Assembly: GCA_900540205.1 (NCBI GenBank)
Contig: UQER01000029.1
Coordinates: 1 to 29,544 of the forward strand
Direction of reading: 5' to 3'
DNA length: 29,544 nucleotides
Origin: an uncultured Porphyromonadaceae bacterium
Lineage (GTDB): Bacteria > Bacteroidota > Bacteroidia > Bacteroidales > Muribaculaceae
The notes below the pieces were generated by a model that did no database searches, was not told the DNA's origin, and saw nothing but the letters and a program-made list of their open reading frames with translations. Made by a program: the position numbers and the translations under genes. This document shows positions 5,863-14,739 of this stretch, one piece after another. Every line of letters begins with the position of its first letter. The stretch's first letter is position 1.

Positions 5863-8520
5863 ATGAAAACCTCCATCTTGCTTACACGGTTCGCCGGAAC
5901 CGCAGCCCGTATCGGGCTTCTGACGTCTGGAACCATGCTTGCCTTGGCATTTTCCTCACCGGTCAGTTCGGCGACATCAGTCCGGGAAAAATTCACTTAT
6001 GTCGACGACAATGGCCGCATGCGCAATCCCCACGGCGAGGAAGTGCGGTATTACGGAACAAACTATACCGTGCCGTTTGCCCATGCATACCGTGCACTGA
6101 ATGCACTTGGTGTGGATCATAAAAAGGCTATTGACAGAGACGTGTATCACATGAAGCGTCTTGGTCTCAATGCGTTCAGAATGCATCTGTGGGACGTGGA
6201 GATTTCCGACAGTGTCGGGAACCTGCTTGACAATGAGCATCTCGACCTCCTCGATTATCTGATCGGACGGATGGAGGAGAACGGCATAGACGTAATACTG
6301 ACTGCCCAGACTAATTTTGGCAATGGCTATCCGGAGAAGAACGTGGACACCGGCGGTTATTCCTATGATTACGACAAGTGCAAAATGCATGAGGACCCCG
6401 CTTCAATCGCCGCTCAGCGTAATTATATAAAGCAGCTTGTGGAGCACCGCAACCCCTACACCGGCCTTACCTATGCGGCCGATCCGCGCATCATAGCCAT
6501 GGAGGTGAACAATGAGCCGTGTCACACCTCTTCGCCCGCACAGGTCACTGCCTACATCAATTCCATGGTGGAGGCAATGCGCAATGGAGGATGGGAGAAA
6601 CCGATTCTCTATAACGTCAGTCACAACGGTGACATGGTTCAGGGATATTACGATGCCGACATACAGGGCACCACCTATCAATGGTATCCCATCGGTCTGG
6701 TTGCCGGACACGAACGTAAAGGAAATTTTCTGCCATATGTAGACCGCTATGACATCCCGTTCTCCAATATAAATGGATTCAACGATAAAGCGAAAATAGT
6801 CTACGAGTTCGATCCGGCCGACATGCTGGAGAGCTACTTATTCCCGGCTGTGGCACGTACTTTTGCTTCTGAGGGCTTCCAATGGGCCACACAGTTTGCC
6901 TATGACCCTATCGACATGGCTCGGTTCAACACAGAATATCAGACCCATTATCTGAATCTTGCCTATACCCCGCAGAAAGCCTTGGGGATGAAAATTGCCG
7001 CCAAGGTGATGCAGGCGACACCCTATGATGGTTCATCGGCCAAGCGGCCTGAGTATCCGGCCGACACAGTGTTCGGCAACGCCACTGTAAGCTACAGGCG
7101 TAATCTTTCCGTATGGAATGCACCCGAAGAATTTTTCTATACAAACAATGTGACAGATGCGCCGGTGAATGCGAAAACACTGAAACATATCGCAGGTTAT
7201 GGCACATCAGCCGTTGTGGAATATCAGGGGCGGGGTGCGTATTTCCTCGACGAAATCAAGCCGGGCGTATGGCGCCTTGAGGTGATGCCTGATGTGCTTT
7301 ATCGTGCCGACCCGTTTGAAAAGCCGTCGCTTCACCGGGAGGTTGCCAACATACTCAACGCATGCCATCCCATGCGCGTCAGATTGCCGCAACTGTCGGA
7401 ATCGTTTTGGTATCGTTCGCTGAAAGATGCTGCAGACGCTCGACGGGCTATTGATGGAATGATGGATGTATGCCCGGGTATATATGTCCTGTCGGATTCG
7501 GAGCAGGCGCTTACGCAGATTTCAGCATCCACTCCGGTTGACGGTATCAAAGCCGGTGATTTTGTGATGCCTCCGGTCACACCGGTTGCACCTCACGTCA
7601 ATCACCACGCTGCCGTAAGCCATTATAAAAATGAGCCACTTGTAATAGAGGCTGAGGCTTTCGGCGAGGTCATGCCTGATTCACTTTTGATATATCCTTC
7701 TGAGGTGTCGTTCTGGCGTGACGACAATAAACTTTACACCATGCATAAAGTTGCACCCTATTTGTTCCGGGCAGAGATTCCTGCGGAAGACCTGCGTTGG
7801 CGCGACACGTTCAATTACCGGATAGTGTTCCCGGAGGCGATTGCTGCCGATGCCACGGCTCTTGCAAAAACAGACAAGTCTGACATGACTTACCCCGGTG
7901 CTTTGGAAGGAAATCCGTTGGATTGGGGTTCCGCTGATGGTGCATATTACAGCACAAAGCTTCTTGATAAGAACGCTCCGATTATCCTTCTTAACGGTCC
8001 GGATGGTCTGGATGGCGTTGATGTAGGCACTATTCCTGATCATTGGGGACGCAGTCGTGTGGGGCTGGCGCAGCTCTCCCCTCTCGGTAATGATGCCGTT
8101 GAGGTGGTTGTCGCTCCCGGGACAGACAACGTCAATACGGTATTGTCCAAATATGTGCGTCCTATCATTGCACCGCTTGCCGCATCAATGAACCCCTCAG
8201 AACTGCGGATTAAGACCGGGAAAATAGAAAACATGAGTAAGGCTATGGTGGCTATCTCGGATATCGAGGGGTTCACGTATTCCTGTCCTGTGACACTTAT
8301 CCCCGATTCGGAAATCGCGTTACCGCTGACGGAGTTTAAGTTGTCGCCCACTCTGCTTGTCCCTGCACCATTTCCTACTTTTCTTGGCCGAGAATTCGTG
8401 CCTGAATACAACGGACAGACCTTGCGGGCTGCCGATATTGAAAAATTGCAGTTGGTTTTTCCGGCTGAAAATTCTGACAGACAGGCATCGGCCGAGGTTG
8501 TGGGCGTATGGCTGCAATAA
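5863..8520 (+). CDS. Secreted clan GH-A glycoside hydrolase (GH147-like beta-galactosidase candidate)
   Basis: The 885-residue protein has an N-terminal signal peptide (hydrophobic to about residue 37, no lipobox), so it is probably periplasmic. A (beta/alpha)8 barrel of clan GH-A type covers about 40-390. Typical motifs are LGLNAFRMHLWD and IDVILTAQTNFG, then AMEVNNEP with the likely acid/base Glu218, and KIVYEFDPADM with the likely nucleophile Glu315. The C-terminal 480 residues look beta-rich and match nothing I can name. The adjacent GH53 and GH2 genes point to beta-1,4-galactan. GH147 exo-galactosidases of Bacteroides fit in size and context, but I cannot confirm the family. A GH5- or GH2-related enzyme is the alternative. 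The fold and retaining mechanism are more secure than the substrate. Confidence 0.7.
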   Translation: MKTSILLTRFAGTAARIGLLTSGTMLALAFSSPVSSATSVREKFTYVDDNGRMRNPHGEEVRYYGTNYTVPFAHAYRALNALGVDHKKAIDRDVYHMKRLGLNAFRMHLWDVEISDSVGNLLDNEHLDLLDYLIGRMEENGIDVILTAQTNFGNGYPEKNVDTGGYSYDYDKCKMHEDPASIAAQRNYIKQLVEHRNPYTGLTYAADPRIIAMEVNNEPCHTSSPAQVTAYINSMVEAMRNGGWEKPILYNVSHNGDMVQGYYDADIQGTTYQWYPIGLVAGHERKGNFLPYVDRYDIPFSNINGFNDKAKIVYEFDPADMLESYLFPAVARTFASEGFQWATQFAYDPIDMARFNTEYQTHYLNLAYTPQKALGMKIAAKVMQATPYDGSSAKRPEYPADTVFGNATVSYRRNLSVWNAPEEFFYTNNVTDAPVNAKTLKHIAGYGTSAVVEYQGRGAYFLDEIKPGVWRLEVMPDVLYRADPFEKPSLHREVANILNACHPMRVRLPQLSESFWYRSLKDAADARRAIDGMMDVCPGIYVLSDSEQALTQISASTPVDGIKAGDFVMPPVTPVAPHVNHHAAVSHYKNEPLVIEAEAFGEVMPDSLLIYPSEVSFWRDDNKLYTMHKVAPYLFRAEIPAEDLRWRDTFNYRIVFPEAIAADATALAKTDKSDMTYPGALEGNPLDWGSADGAYYSTKLLDKNAPIILLNGPDGLDGVDVGTIPDHWGRSRVGLAQLSPLGNDAVEVVVAPGTDNVNTVLSKYVRPIIAPLAASMNPSELRIKTGKIENMSKAMVAISDIEGFTYSCPVTLIPDSEIALPLTEFKLSPTLLVPAPFPTFLGREFVPEYNGQTLRAADIEKLQLVFPAENSDRQASAEVVGVWLQ

Positions 8521-8633
8521 ACACGGCTGCGAGATTTTGGATATTTAAGCATATCAATGGCGTTATTAACTGACGTTAAGCAATTTCGCATATTCCAACA
8601 CGTTTGATATCTCAGGAAAATAATACAATAATA

Positions 8634-9797
8634 ATGACATACATGACGATTAAAACTTTTAAAAACGCATTCTTCGGGTTGCTTGCCGCATCGATGTTTT
8701 CTATTAGTGCAGTATCGTGTGGCGGCGATGACGATGCCCCACAGATTCCTGGAACGGACAATAACACCCAGGAAGATGATGAAAAGACAGATGCTGAATT
8801 CGAGGCGACGTTCTCTCCTGACGGTTTTGCCCGCGGAGCCGATATAAGCTGGGTAACCGAACTTGAATCCAAAGGTTATAAATTTTATTCTAAAAAAGGC
8901 CGCGAAATGGAACTGACCAAGCTCCTTCGCAACACTTGTGGCGTGAATGCCATCCGTCTGCGCGTGTGGGTGAATCCCGAGAACGGATGGAACGGCGTGG
9001 AGGATGTGCTGGAAAAAGCCCGTCGCGCCCGCGATCTGCGTATGCGTCTTATGGTGGATTTCCATTTCAGCGATTCATGGGCAGATCCCGGACAGCAGCA
9101 CGCTCCGGCAGCATGGATCGGCAAGACACCGGCTGAGGCTGCAACAGCTGTCAGTCAGCATGTATCGGACGTACTTGGCAAACTGAAAAATGAGGGCATC
9201 GATGTGGAATGGGTGCAGATCGGCAATGAGACTACCCCCGGCATGATGCATGAGCTCGGAGGCGAAATGAAAGGAAACAGCGCAGGTGAATTTCCCCGTT
9301 ATCTCAATGCCGGATATGACGCTGTAAAATCCGTGTTTCCTCAGGCCAAAGTGATTGTGCACCTCGACAGAGGTCAGGACAAGGCTCAGTATAAATGGTT
9401 CTTTGATCTGCTCAATGCCAACGGAGGCAAATATGATATGATAGGCATGTCGCTTTATCCAGAGACTGAGTCTGGCTCAGGCAGCTCATGGAGTGTAAAT
9501 CTTGATTATCAGGCTATCACAAATTGCCTTGAGAATATTAAGGGACTTAATCAGAAATACGGTAAGAAAATAATTCTTAGCGAAATAGGATTCCATTACA
9601 CAAATTCGGCCGGCGCAAAATCTACTCTGCGCACATTTTTGCGGGAATTCGGGAGCGCCGAAATCCTTGATGGCGTATTCTATTGGGAGCCGGAAGCTCC
9701 TGAACAGGAAGGCTACAAAAAAGGCGCTTTCGATAACAATCGACCCACGCAGGCGCTCGACCCATTCCTGGAGGCGACGATTAAGCCTGCTCAGTGA
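8634..9797 (+). CDS. GH53 arabinogalactan endo-beta-1,4-galactanase, surface lipoprotein
   Basis: GH53 enzymes cut internal beta-1,4-galactosyl links of pectic galactan (type I arabinogalactan). The precursor of about 387 residues has a lipoprotein signal ending SISAVSC, followed by GGDDDAP, an Asp-rich stretch typical of Bacteroidetes lipoproteins exported to the cell surface. The barrel begins FARGADISWVTELESKG, a GH53 hallmark, and continues with NAIRLRVWVNP and MVDFHFSDSWADPGQQ. Acid/base Glu199 lies in WVQIGNETTPGM and nucleophile Glu317 in IILSEIGFHY. The start is ATG 8634 or ATG 8643; an upstream TTG at 8604 adds ten residues that do not resemble a signal peptide. It lies between two other glycosidases on the same strand. 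Confidence 0.93.
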   Translation: MTYMTIKTFKNAFFGLLAASMFSISAVSCGGDDDAPQIPGTDNNTQEDDEKTDAEFEATFSPDGFARGADISWVTELESKGYKFYSKKGREMELTKLLRNTCGVNAIRLRVWVNPENGWNGVEDVLEKARRARDLRMRLMVDFHFSDSWADPGQQHAPAAWIGKTPAEAATAVSQHVSDVLGKLKNEGIDVEWVQIGNETTPGMMHELGGEMKGNSAGEFPRYLNAGYDAVKSVFPQAKVIVHLDRGQDKAQYKWFFDLLNANGGKYDMIGMSLYPETESGSGSSWSVNLDYQAITNCLENIKGLNQKYGKKIILSEIGFHYTNSAGAKSTLRTFLREFGSAEILDGVFYWEPEAPEQEGYKKGAFDNNRPTQALDPFLEATIKPAQ

Positions 9798-9859
9798 TAC
9801 ATTTCAGTATACCTTCAGTGATATATACCAGTTAACCAAACAACCAACAATCTCAACCG

Positions 9860-12382
9860 ATGAATAAAATATTAACGTCAGTGGCGACAATATGCATGAT
9901 TTCGGCCGGGGCCTTGAACCCTGCCGACATGCAGGCCCGCACTGAATCAACTCTGACCCATGGATGGCAGTTTGCCAAAGTGGATTCCCTTGGTAATCGC
10001 GACGCATGGCAGGATGTCCGTGTGCCTCACGACTGGGCCATACATGAACCGTTCGACCGTGCTCACGACCTCCAGGTAGTTGCCGTGGAGCAGAACGGCG
10101 AAACAGAGAAAACTGAAAAGACAGGCCGTACCGGAGGTCTGCCCTATATGGGTCGTGGCATATACACCACAACATTTGAGGTGCCTGATACCGTGGGCCA
10201 GCATTTCACGCTGGTGTTCGACGGCGCCATGAGCAATCCGAAGGTGAGTGTGAATGGTCAACATGTAGGCGGATGGGCGTATGGATATAATTCCTTCCAT
10301 ATAAGCCTGCCAACCGGAGTGGTTCATCCCGGGAGCAACACTCTCACTGTCGAACTTGAAAACAAGCCCCAGTCTTCCCGCTGGTATCCCGGAGCAGGGC
10401 TTTACCGTAACGTGCATCTGATTGCGACATCGAAAGTGCATGTTCCGGTCTGGGGAACCTATGTGACGACTCCCTATGTCTCGGCTGACGAAGCTTCTGT
10501 GAAACTTATCACCCGTATAGAAGGCGCTGCAAAAGGTGCTGCAGTAGATGTAAATACTGAAATCATTGCGCCTGACGGTTCGGTGGTGGCCACCAACAAC
10601 TCGATATATCATAGCCACGGGCAACCGTTCACCCAGGATTTTCTTGTTGAGAAACCCAAGCGCTGGAGCCCTGACACTCCCTGGCTATATGTTGCCAGGA
10701 CTACCCTGTCGGTCGACGGGAAGGCTGTTGACACCTATTCCACACGCTTCGGTATCCGGTCATTGGAATACATTCCTGAAAAAGGCTTTTTCCTCAACGG
10801 CGAATATACCAAATTCAAAGGCGTGTGCAACCATCATGACCTTGGCCCCCTCGGTGCCGCCGTCAACCGCGCCGCCCTTCGCCATCAGATTGAAATGTTG
10901 AAGGACATGGGTGCCAACGCCATCCGCACATCTCACAATATGCCCGCTCCTGAACTGGTTGAATTGTGTGATGAGTTGGGTATGATGCTCATGGTGGAAC
11001 CGTTCGATGACTGGGGGTTCCGTCCCAAAAGTGTGAACGGCTATGGTTCCATATTCGGCGAATGGGCCGAACGTGATATGATGAATATGATTCATCACTA
11101 CCGCAACAACGCATCTGTTGTGATGTGGAGTATCGGCAACGAGGTCCCGAGCCAGTGGGGACCCGATGGCGTGCAGGAGTTGCAGATGCTTCTGGATATT
11201 GCACATCGCGAAGACCCCACACGTCCGGTTACATGCGGCATGGACCAGATCGGCGCAGTGCTTGACAACGGATTCGCAGCAGCTCTCGATATTCCCGGCT
11301 TCAATTATAAGCCTCAGTATTATCTTAAGGCCTACAAGATGCTCCCGCAGCGTCTTGTACTTGGTTCCGAAACTGCTTCGACCGTTTCCTCACGCGGCTG
11401 TTACATCTTCCCGATGCAGCGTCGGGCAAATGCCGTTCACGACAACCATCATTCAAGCAGCTATGATACTGAATTCTGCTACTGGAGCAATATTCCCGAT
11501 ATCGATTTCGCAATGGATGACGATTATCCCTGGATAATCGGCCAGTTCGTATGGACCGGTTTCGATTATCTCGGGGAGCCCTCCCCCTACGACACTGACG
11601 CTTGGCCAAACCACTCGAGTGTGTTCGGAATTATTGACCTTGCCTCTCTTCCAAAGGACCGCTATTACCTGTACCGTTCGCAGTGGAACCGCACATCGCC
11701 TACTCTGCATATCCTCCCCCACTGGAACTGGAAAGGACGTGAAGGTGAGATCACCCCGGTGGTTGTCTATACCTCATATCCGCAGGCCGAGCTGTTTGTC
11801 AACGGCAAATCGATGGGCGTACGGAAAAAAGTTGATTCCGGCGTGCTTGATTACGCCGAGGTTGCAAAGACCCCCTATTGGGAACGTGACCGTGTGCAGC
11901 ACATTCAGGACCGCAACGATTCTCTTGCCATGAACCGCTACCGCCTCATCTGGGACGATGTGGTGTATCAGCCGGGCGAAGTGAAGGTGGTGGCCATGGA
12001 TGATGCCGGAAAACCGGTGGAGGAACGGACAGTGCGTACCGCCGGGAAAGCCCACCATATAGTATTGTCGGCAAACCGCAAGGAGATTGTGGCCGATGGA
12101 AACGATCTTGTGTACGTAACCGTGAACGTTGCTGACAAGGATGGCAACATTGTGCCCGACGACAACCGTATGGTGAAATTCAAAGTCAGTGGCGCAGCCG
12201 AATTCCTTGCCACCGCCAACGGTGACCCCACCTGCCTGTTGAGTTTTGACCGTCCTGAGATGAAGCTGTTCAGTGGCGCAGCCACCGCTATTCTGCGTGC
12301 GGCATCTACTCCGGGCAAAGCCGAACTTGCAGTTTCCGCACCCGGTGTTCGTCCCGCCACAATTGTGATAGACGTAAAATAA
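9860..12382 (+). CDS. GH2 beta-galactosidase
   Basis: This 840-residue retaining glycosidase probably trims galactose from galacto-oligosaccharides in the periplasm. It has a signal peptide (MNKILTSVATICMISAGA) without a lipobox. Domains in order: GH2 jelly-roll (about 30-190, LTHGWQFAKVDS, VRVPHDWAIHEPFD), an immunoglobulin-like domain (about 200-310), and a TIM barrel (about 315-600). Acid/base Glu428 is in WSIGNEVPSQ and nucleophile Glu504 in LVLGSETAST. A DUF4982-type domain (near 640-700, SYPQAELFVNGKSMG) and a C-terminal Ig-like domain (about 735-840) follow. The pairing with GH53 mirrors known Bacteroides galactan loci. Specificity for galactose is inferred from context; the GH2 assignment is firm. 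Confidence 0.9.
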   Translation: MNKILTSVATICMISAGALNPADMQARTESTLTHGWQFAKVDSLGNRDAWQDVRVPHDWAIHEPFDRAHDLQVVAVEQNGETEKTEKTGRTGGLPYMGRGIYTTTFEVPDTVGQHFTLVFDGAMSNPKVSVNGQHVGGWAYGYNSFHISLPTGVVHPGSNTLTVELENKPQSSRWYPGAGLYRNVHLIATSKVHVPVWGTYVTTPYVSADEASVKLITRIEGAAKGAAVDVNTEIIAPDGSVVATNNSIYHSHGQPFTQDFLVEKPKRWSPDTPWLYVARTTLSVDGKAVDTYSTRFGIRSLEYIPEKGFFLNGEYTKFKGVCNHHDLGPLGAAVNRAALRHQIEMLKDMGANAIRTSHNMPAPELVELCDELGMMLMVEPFDDWGFRPKSVNGYGSIFGEWAERDMMNMIHHYRNNASVVMWSIGNEVPSQWGPDGVQELQMLLDIAHREDPTRPVTCGMDQIGAVLDNGFAAALDIPGFNYKPQYYLKAYKMLPQRLVLGSETASTVSSRGCYIFPMQRRANAVHDNHHSSSYDTEFCYWSNIPDIDFAMDDDYPWIIGQFVWTGFDYLGEPSPYDTDAWPNHSSVFGIIDLASLPKDRYYLYRSQWNRTSPTLHILPHWNWKGREGEITPVVVYTSYPQAELFVNGKSMGVRKKVDSGVLDYAEVAKTPYWERDRVQHIQDRNDSLAMNRYRLIWDDVVYQPGEVKVVAMDDAGKPVEERTVRTAGKAHHIVLSANRKEIVADGNDLVYVTVNVADKDGNIVPDDNRMVKFKVSGAAEFLATANGDPTCLLSFDRPEMKLFSGAATAILRAASTPGKAELAVSAPGVRPATIVIDVK

Positions 12383-12440
12383 AAAATGCGGCGGATGCTG
12401 CATGGAATAAATCACATTCAGACGTAATTTATAATCAAGA

Positions 12441-12480
12441 CCGGAATTTGGCTTATTTAGTCAAATTCCGGCTCTTTTTT
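12441..12480 (+). terminator. Intrinsic terminator after the GH2 gene
   Basis: CCGGAATTTG (12441-12450) pairs perfectly with CAAATTCCGG (12462-12471) around an 11-base loop, followed by CTCTTTTTT. It separates the glycosidase genes from galK, which has its own promoter. Confidence 0.85.
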
Positions 12481-12516
12481 GAAGAATTTATATATGTAGG
12501 TTTGGCGTTTTTTTGC

Positions 12517-12524
12517 TATCTTTG
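12517..12524 (+). promoter_or_regulatory. -7 element for galK
   Basis: TATCTTTG is an exact TAnnTTTG match. Transcription would start near 12531, giving a leader of about 50 A/T-rich bases before ATG 12582. No -33 TTTG at the usual spacing is visible. Confidence 0.6.
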
Positions 12525-12581
12525 CCTCAAAGAACACATTAAAAAAATATATAATCAATAACTAACAATCTACCTTATTCT

Positions 12582-13724
12582 ATGGAAATGGAAAATAAAA
12601 TCAAGGGAATTTTCAAAGAGAAATTCGGTCAGGAAGGAACAATGTATGCTTCAGCCGGCCGCATCAACCTTATAGGTGAGCACACCGACTATAATGGCGG
12701 CTTCGTGTTCCCTGGTGCAATCGATAAAGTGATTATGGCCGAAATCCGTCCCAACGGTACTGAGACAGTACGCGTGTACTCGGTGGACATAAATGAATAT
12801 GCTGAATTCGGACTGAATGAAGAAGATGCCCCCAAACAGCAGTGGGCACGCTATATATTCGGTATCTGCCGCGAGATTATCAAACGCGGCGGCGTTGTAA
12901 AGGGATTCGATGCCGTGTTCGCCGGCAATGTGCCTCTGGGCGCTGGCCTCAGCTCGTCGGCAGCACTTGAAAGCTGCTTTGCATTTGCACTCAACGACCT
13001 GTTCAACGGCAATACCATCGACAAATTCGAGCTGGCTAAAATCGGTCAGTCCACCGAGCACAATTATTGCGGTGTGAACTGCGGCATCATGGACCAGTTT
13101 GCTTCAGTATTCGGAAAGAAAGACCACCTTATGCGTCTTGACTGCCGTTCGATGGAATATGAATACTATCCTTTCAACATTGCCGGTTATACTCTCGTAT
13201 TGCTTGACTCGAAGGTTAAGCACGCTCTGGTTGACTCGCCCTATAACAAACGTCGCCAGTCGTGCGAGCGCGTTGCCGCCAAACTTGGTGTGGAAACCCT
13301 TCGCGATGCCACAATGGAGATGCTCGACAAAGTCAAGGGTGACATCTCTGCAGAGGATTACTTCCGCGCCAAATATGTCATCGAGGAGAAACAGCGCGTG
13401 CTTGACGTCTGCGATGCTCTCAAGAAAGGCGACTGCGAGACCGTGGGTCAGAAAATGTATGAGACACACCGTGGCCTGTCGAAGGACTACGAAGTGTCGT
13501 GCGAGGAACTCGATTACCTCAACGATATCGCCAAAGAATGCGGCGTGACCGGTTCACGCATCATGGGCGGCGGCTTCGGAGGCTGCACCATCAACCTCGT
13601 CAAGAACGAACTGTTCGATAAATTCATTGAAAAGGCTAAACATGACTTCAAGGCCAAGTACGGACATGAACCGGTTGTCTATCCGGTCGTGATTTCCGAC
13701 GGTGCACGCAAAGTCAGCGAATAA
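12582..13724 (+). CDS. galK: Galactokinase
   Basis: Phosphorylates alpha-D-galactose to galactose-1-phosphate with ATP in the cytosol, the first committed Leloir step. The 380-residue protein carries all GHMP/galactokinase signatures: GRINLIGEHTDYNGGFVFPGAID near the N-terminus, the ATP loop PLGAGLSSSAALESCF, the CGIMDQFASVFG segment with the catalytic aspartate, and MGGGFGGCTINLV near the C-terminus. Length is normal. Its own promoter and the terminator upstream suggest the metabolic genes galK-nucleotidyltransferase-galE form a unit distinct from the glycosidases. No galT follows it. Confidence 0.95.
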   Translation: MEMENKIKGIFKEKFGQEGTMYASAGRINLIGEHTDYNGGFVFPGAIDKVIMAEIRPNGTETVRVYSVDINEYAEFGLNEEDAPKQQWARYIFGICREIIKRGGVVKGFDAVFAGNVPLGAGLSSSAALESCFAFALNDLFNGNTIDKFELAKIGQSTEHNYCGVNCGIMDQFASVFGKKDHLMRLDCRSMEYEYYPFNIAGYTLVLLDSKVKHALVDSPYNKRRQSCERVAAKLGVETLRDATMEMLDKVKGDISAEDYFRAKYVIEEKQRVLDVCDALKKGDCETVGQKMYETHRGLSKDYEVSCEELDYLNDIAKECGVTGSRIMGGGFGGCTINLVKNELFDKFIEKAKHDFKAKYGHEPVVYPVVISDGARKVSE

Positions 13725-13737
13725 ATACCTCTGCCAG

Positions 13738-13771
13738 ATCCCCGAACTGCCGCAATGTCCGGTTCGGGGAT
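13738..13771 (+). terminator. Hairpin between galK and the nucleotidyltransferase
   Basis: ATCCCCGAAC (13738-13747) and GTTCGGGGAT (13762-13771) form a perfect 10-bp stem, with a possible inner CCG/CGG. It is followed by TATGG rather than a T-run, so it may be a partial terminator or an mRNA-stability element within the operon. Confidence 0.5.
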
Positions 13772-13818
13772 TATGGCATTCTTATATAGACCAACAACCT
13801 AAAACAACATAAAAAGCA

Positions 13819-14721
13819 ATGAAACCCACTTTATTTGTTCTCGCTGCCGGTATGGGTAGCCGTTATGGAGGTCTCAAACAGCTGGATCCGCTGGGCCCCA
13901 ATGGTGAAACTATCATGGACTATTCCATCTATGATGCCCTCCAGGCAGGTTTCGGGAAAGTTGTATTCGTAATCCGCAAGGATTTCGAACAGGATTTCCG
14001 CACCAAGATTCTTTCAAAATATGAAGGCCATGTGCCTGTTGAGGTAGTGTTCCAAAGCACCGACAAACTCCCCGAAGGCTACACCTGTCCCGCCGACCGC
14101 ACAAAACCCTGGGGAACCAACCACGCCGTGCTCATGGGTAAGGATGTGATCAAGGAACCGTTTGCCGTTATCAATGCCGACGATTTCTATGGCCGCAATG
14201 CATTTGAGGTTATCGCCAAAGAGCTGTCGCGTCCGCGCGACCGCAAGGGAGACTACTGCATGGTTGGCTTCCGTGTGGGCAACACCATGACCGAGAACGG
14301 ATCTGTGGCACGCGGTGTATGTGAAAACCGCGACGGTCTGCTCACATCTGTTGTTGAGCGCACTGCAATCAGCTACGACAAGGACCACAACATTGTGTTC
14401 ACCGACGAGAATGGCGAGGTTCAGACTCTTGATCCCAAGACTCCCGTGTCCATGAACCTCTGGGGCTTCACTCCCGACTACTTCGACTACTCCGACCGTG
14501 AGTTCCGCAAATTCCTTGACAAGGATATCAACACCCCCAAGGCAGAGTTTTTCATCCCTCTGTGCATCGACGCTCTCATCAATTCAGGCGAGGCCACGGT
14601 GAAGGTGCTTGATACTGATTCCCGTTGGTTCGGTGTTACGTATGCCGCCGACCGTCCCGGAGTGGTTGCCAAGTTTGCTGAACTGCATGCAAACGGAACA
14701 TATCCTGAGAAACTCTTTTAA
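13819..14721 (+). CDS. Sugar-phosphate nucleotidyltransferase (candidate Gal-1-P uridylyltransferase)
   Basis: This 300-residue cytosolic protein belongs to the NTP-transferase superfamily. The N-terminal nucleotide-binding loop is LAAGMGSRYGGLKQLD, followed by GPNGETIMDYSIYDAL, WGTNHAVLMG, and the metal-binding aspartates in INADDFYG. C-terminal SRWFGVTYAADRPGV is conserved in Bacteroidales homologues as I recall them. The fold predicts transfer of a nucleotide from NTP to a sugar-1-phosphate with release of pyrophosphate. Lying 94 bp after galK and 18 bp before galE, it occupies the place of galT. I therefore infer that it makes UDP-galactose (or UDP-glucose) from UTP. The chemistry class is well supported; the substrate is not. 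It lacks the HIT-family HxH motif of true GalT. Confidence 0.75.
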   Translation: MKPTLFVLAAGMGSRYGGLKQLDPLGPNGETIMDYSIYDALQAGFGKVVFVIRKDFEQDFRTKILSKYEGHVPVEVVFQSTDKLPEGYTCPADRTKPWGTNHAVLMGKDVIKEPFAVINADDFYGRNAFEVIAKELSRPRDRKGDYCMVGFRVGNTMTENGSVARGVCENRDGLLTSVVERTAISYDKDHNIVFTDENGEVQTLDPKTPVSMNLWGFTPDYFDYSDREFRKFLDKDINTPKAEFFIPLCIDALINSGEATVKVLDTDSRWFGVTYAADRPGVVAKFAELHANGTYPEKLF

Positions 14722-14739
14722 TTCATAGGAGACCAAAAC

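Noticed and set aside
8604..8633. TTG start for the GH53 gene
   Set aside because: The added residues (ISQENNTII) disrupt the lipoprotein signal; ATG 8634 or 8643 gives a proper one.
8040..9065. Long open frame of 341 codons antisense to the glycosidase and GH53 genes
   Set aside because: It lies opposite two well-supported genes, spans their intergenic gap, and shows no recognisable domain. It is a shadow of codon bias.
12502..12517. TTTGGCGTTTTTTTGCT before galK resembling a sigma-54 promoter
   Set aside because: GG and GC are only nine bases apart, and sigma-54 requires ten. An exact TATCTTTG -7 box follows immediately and explains the promoter.
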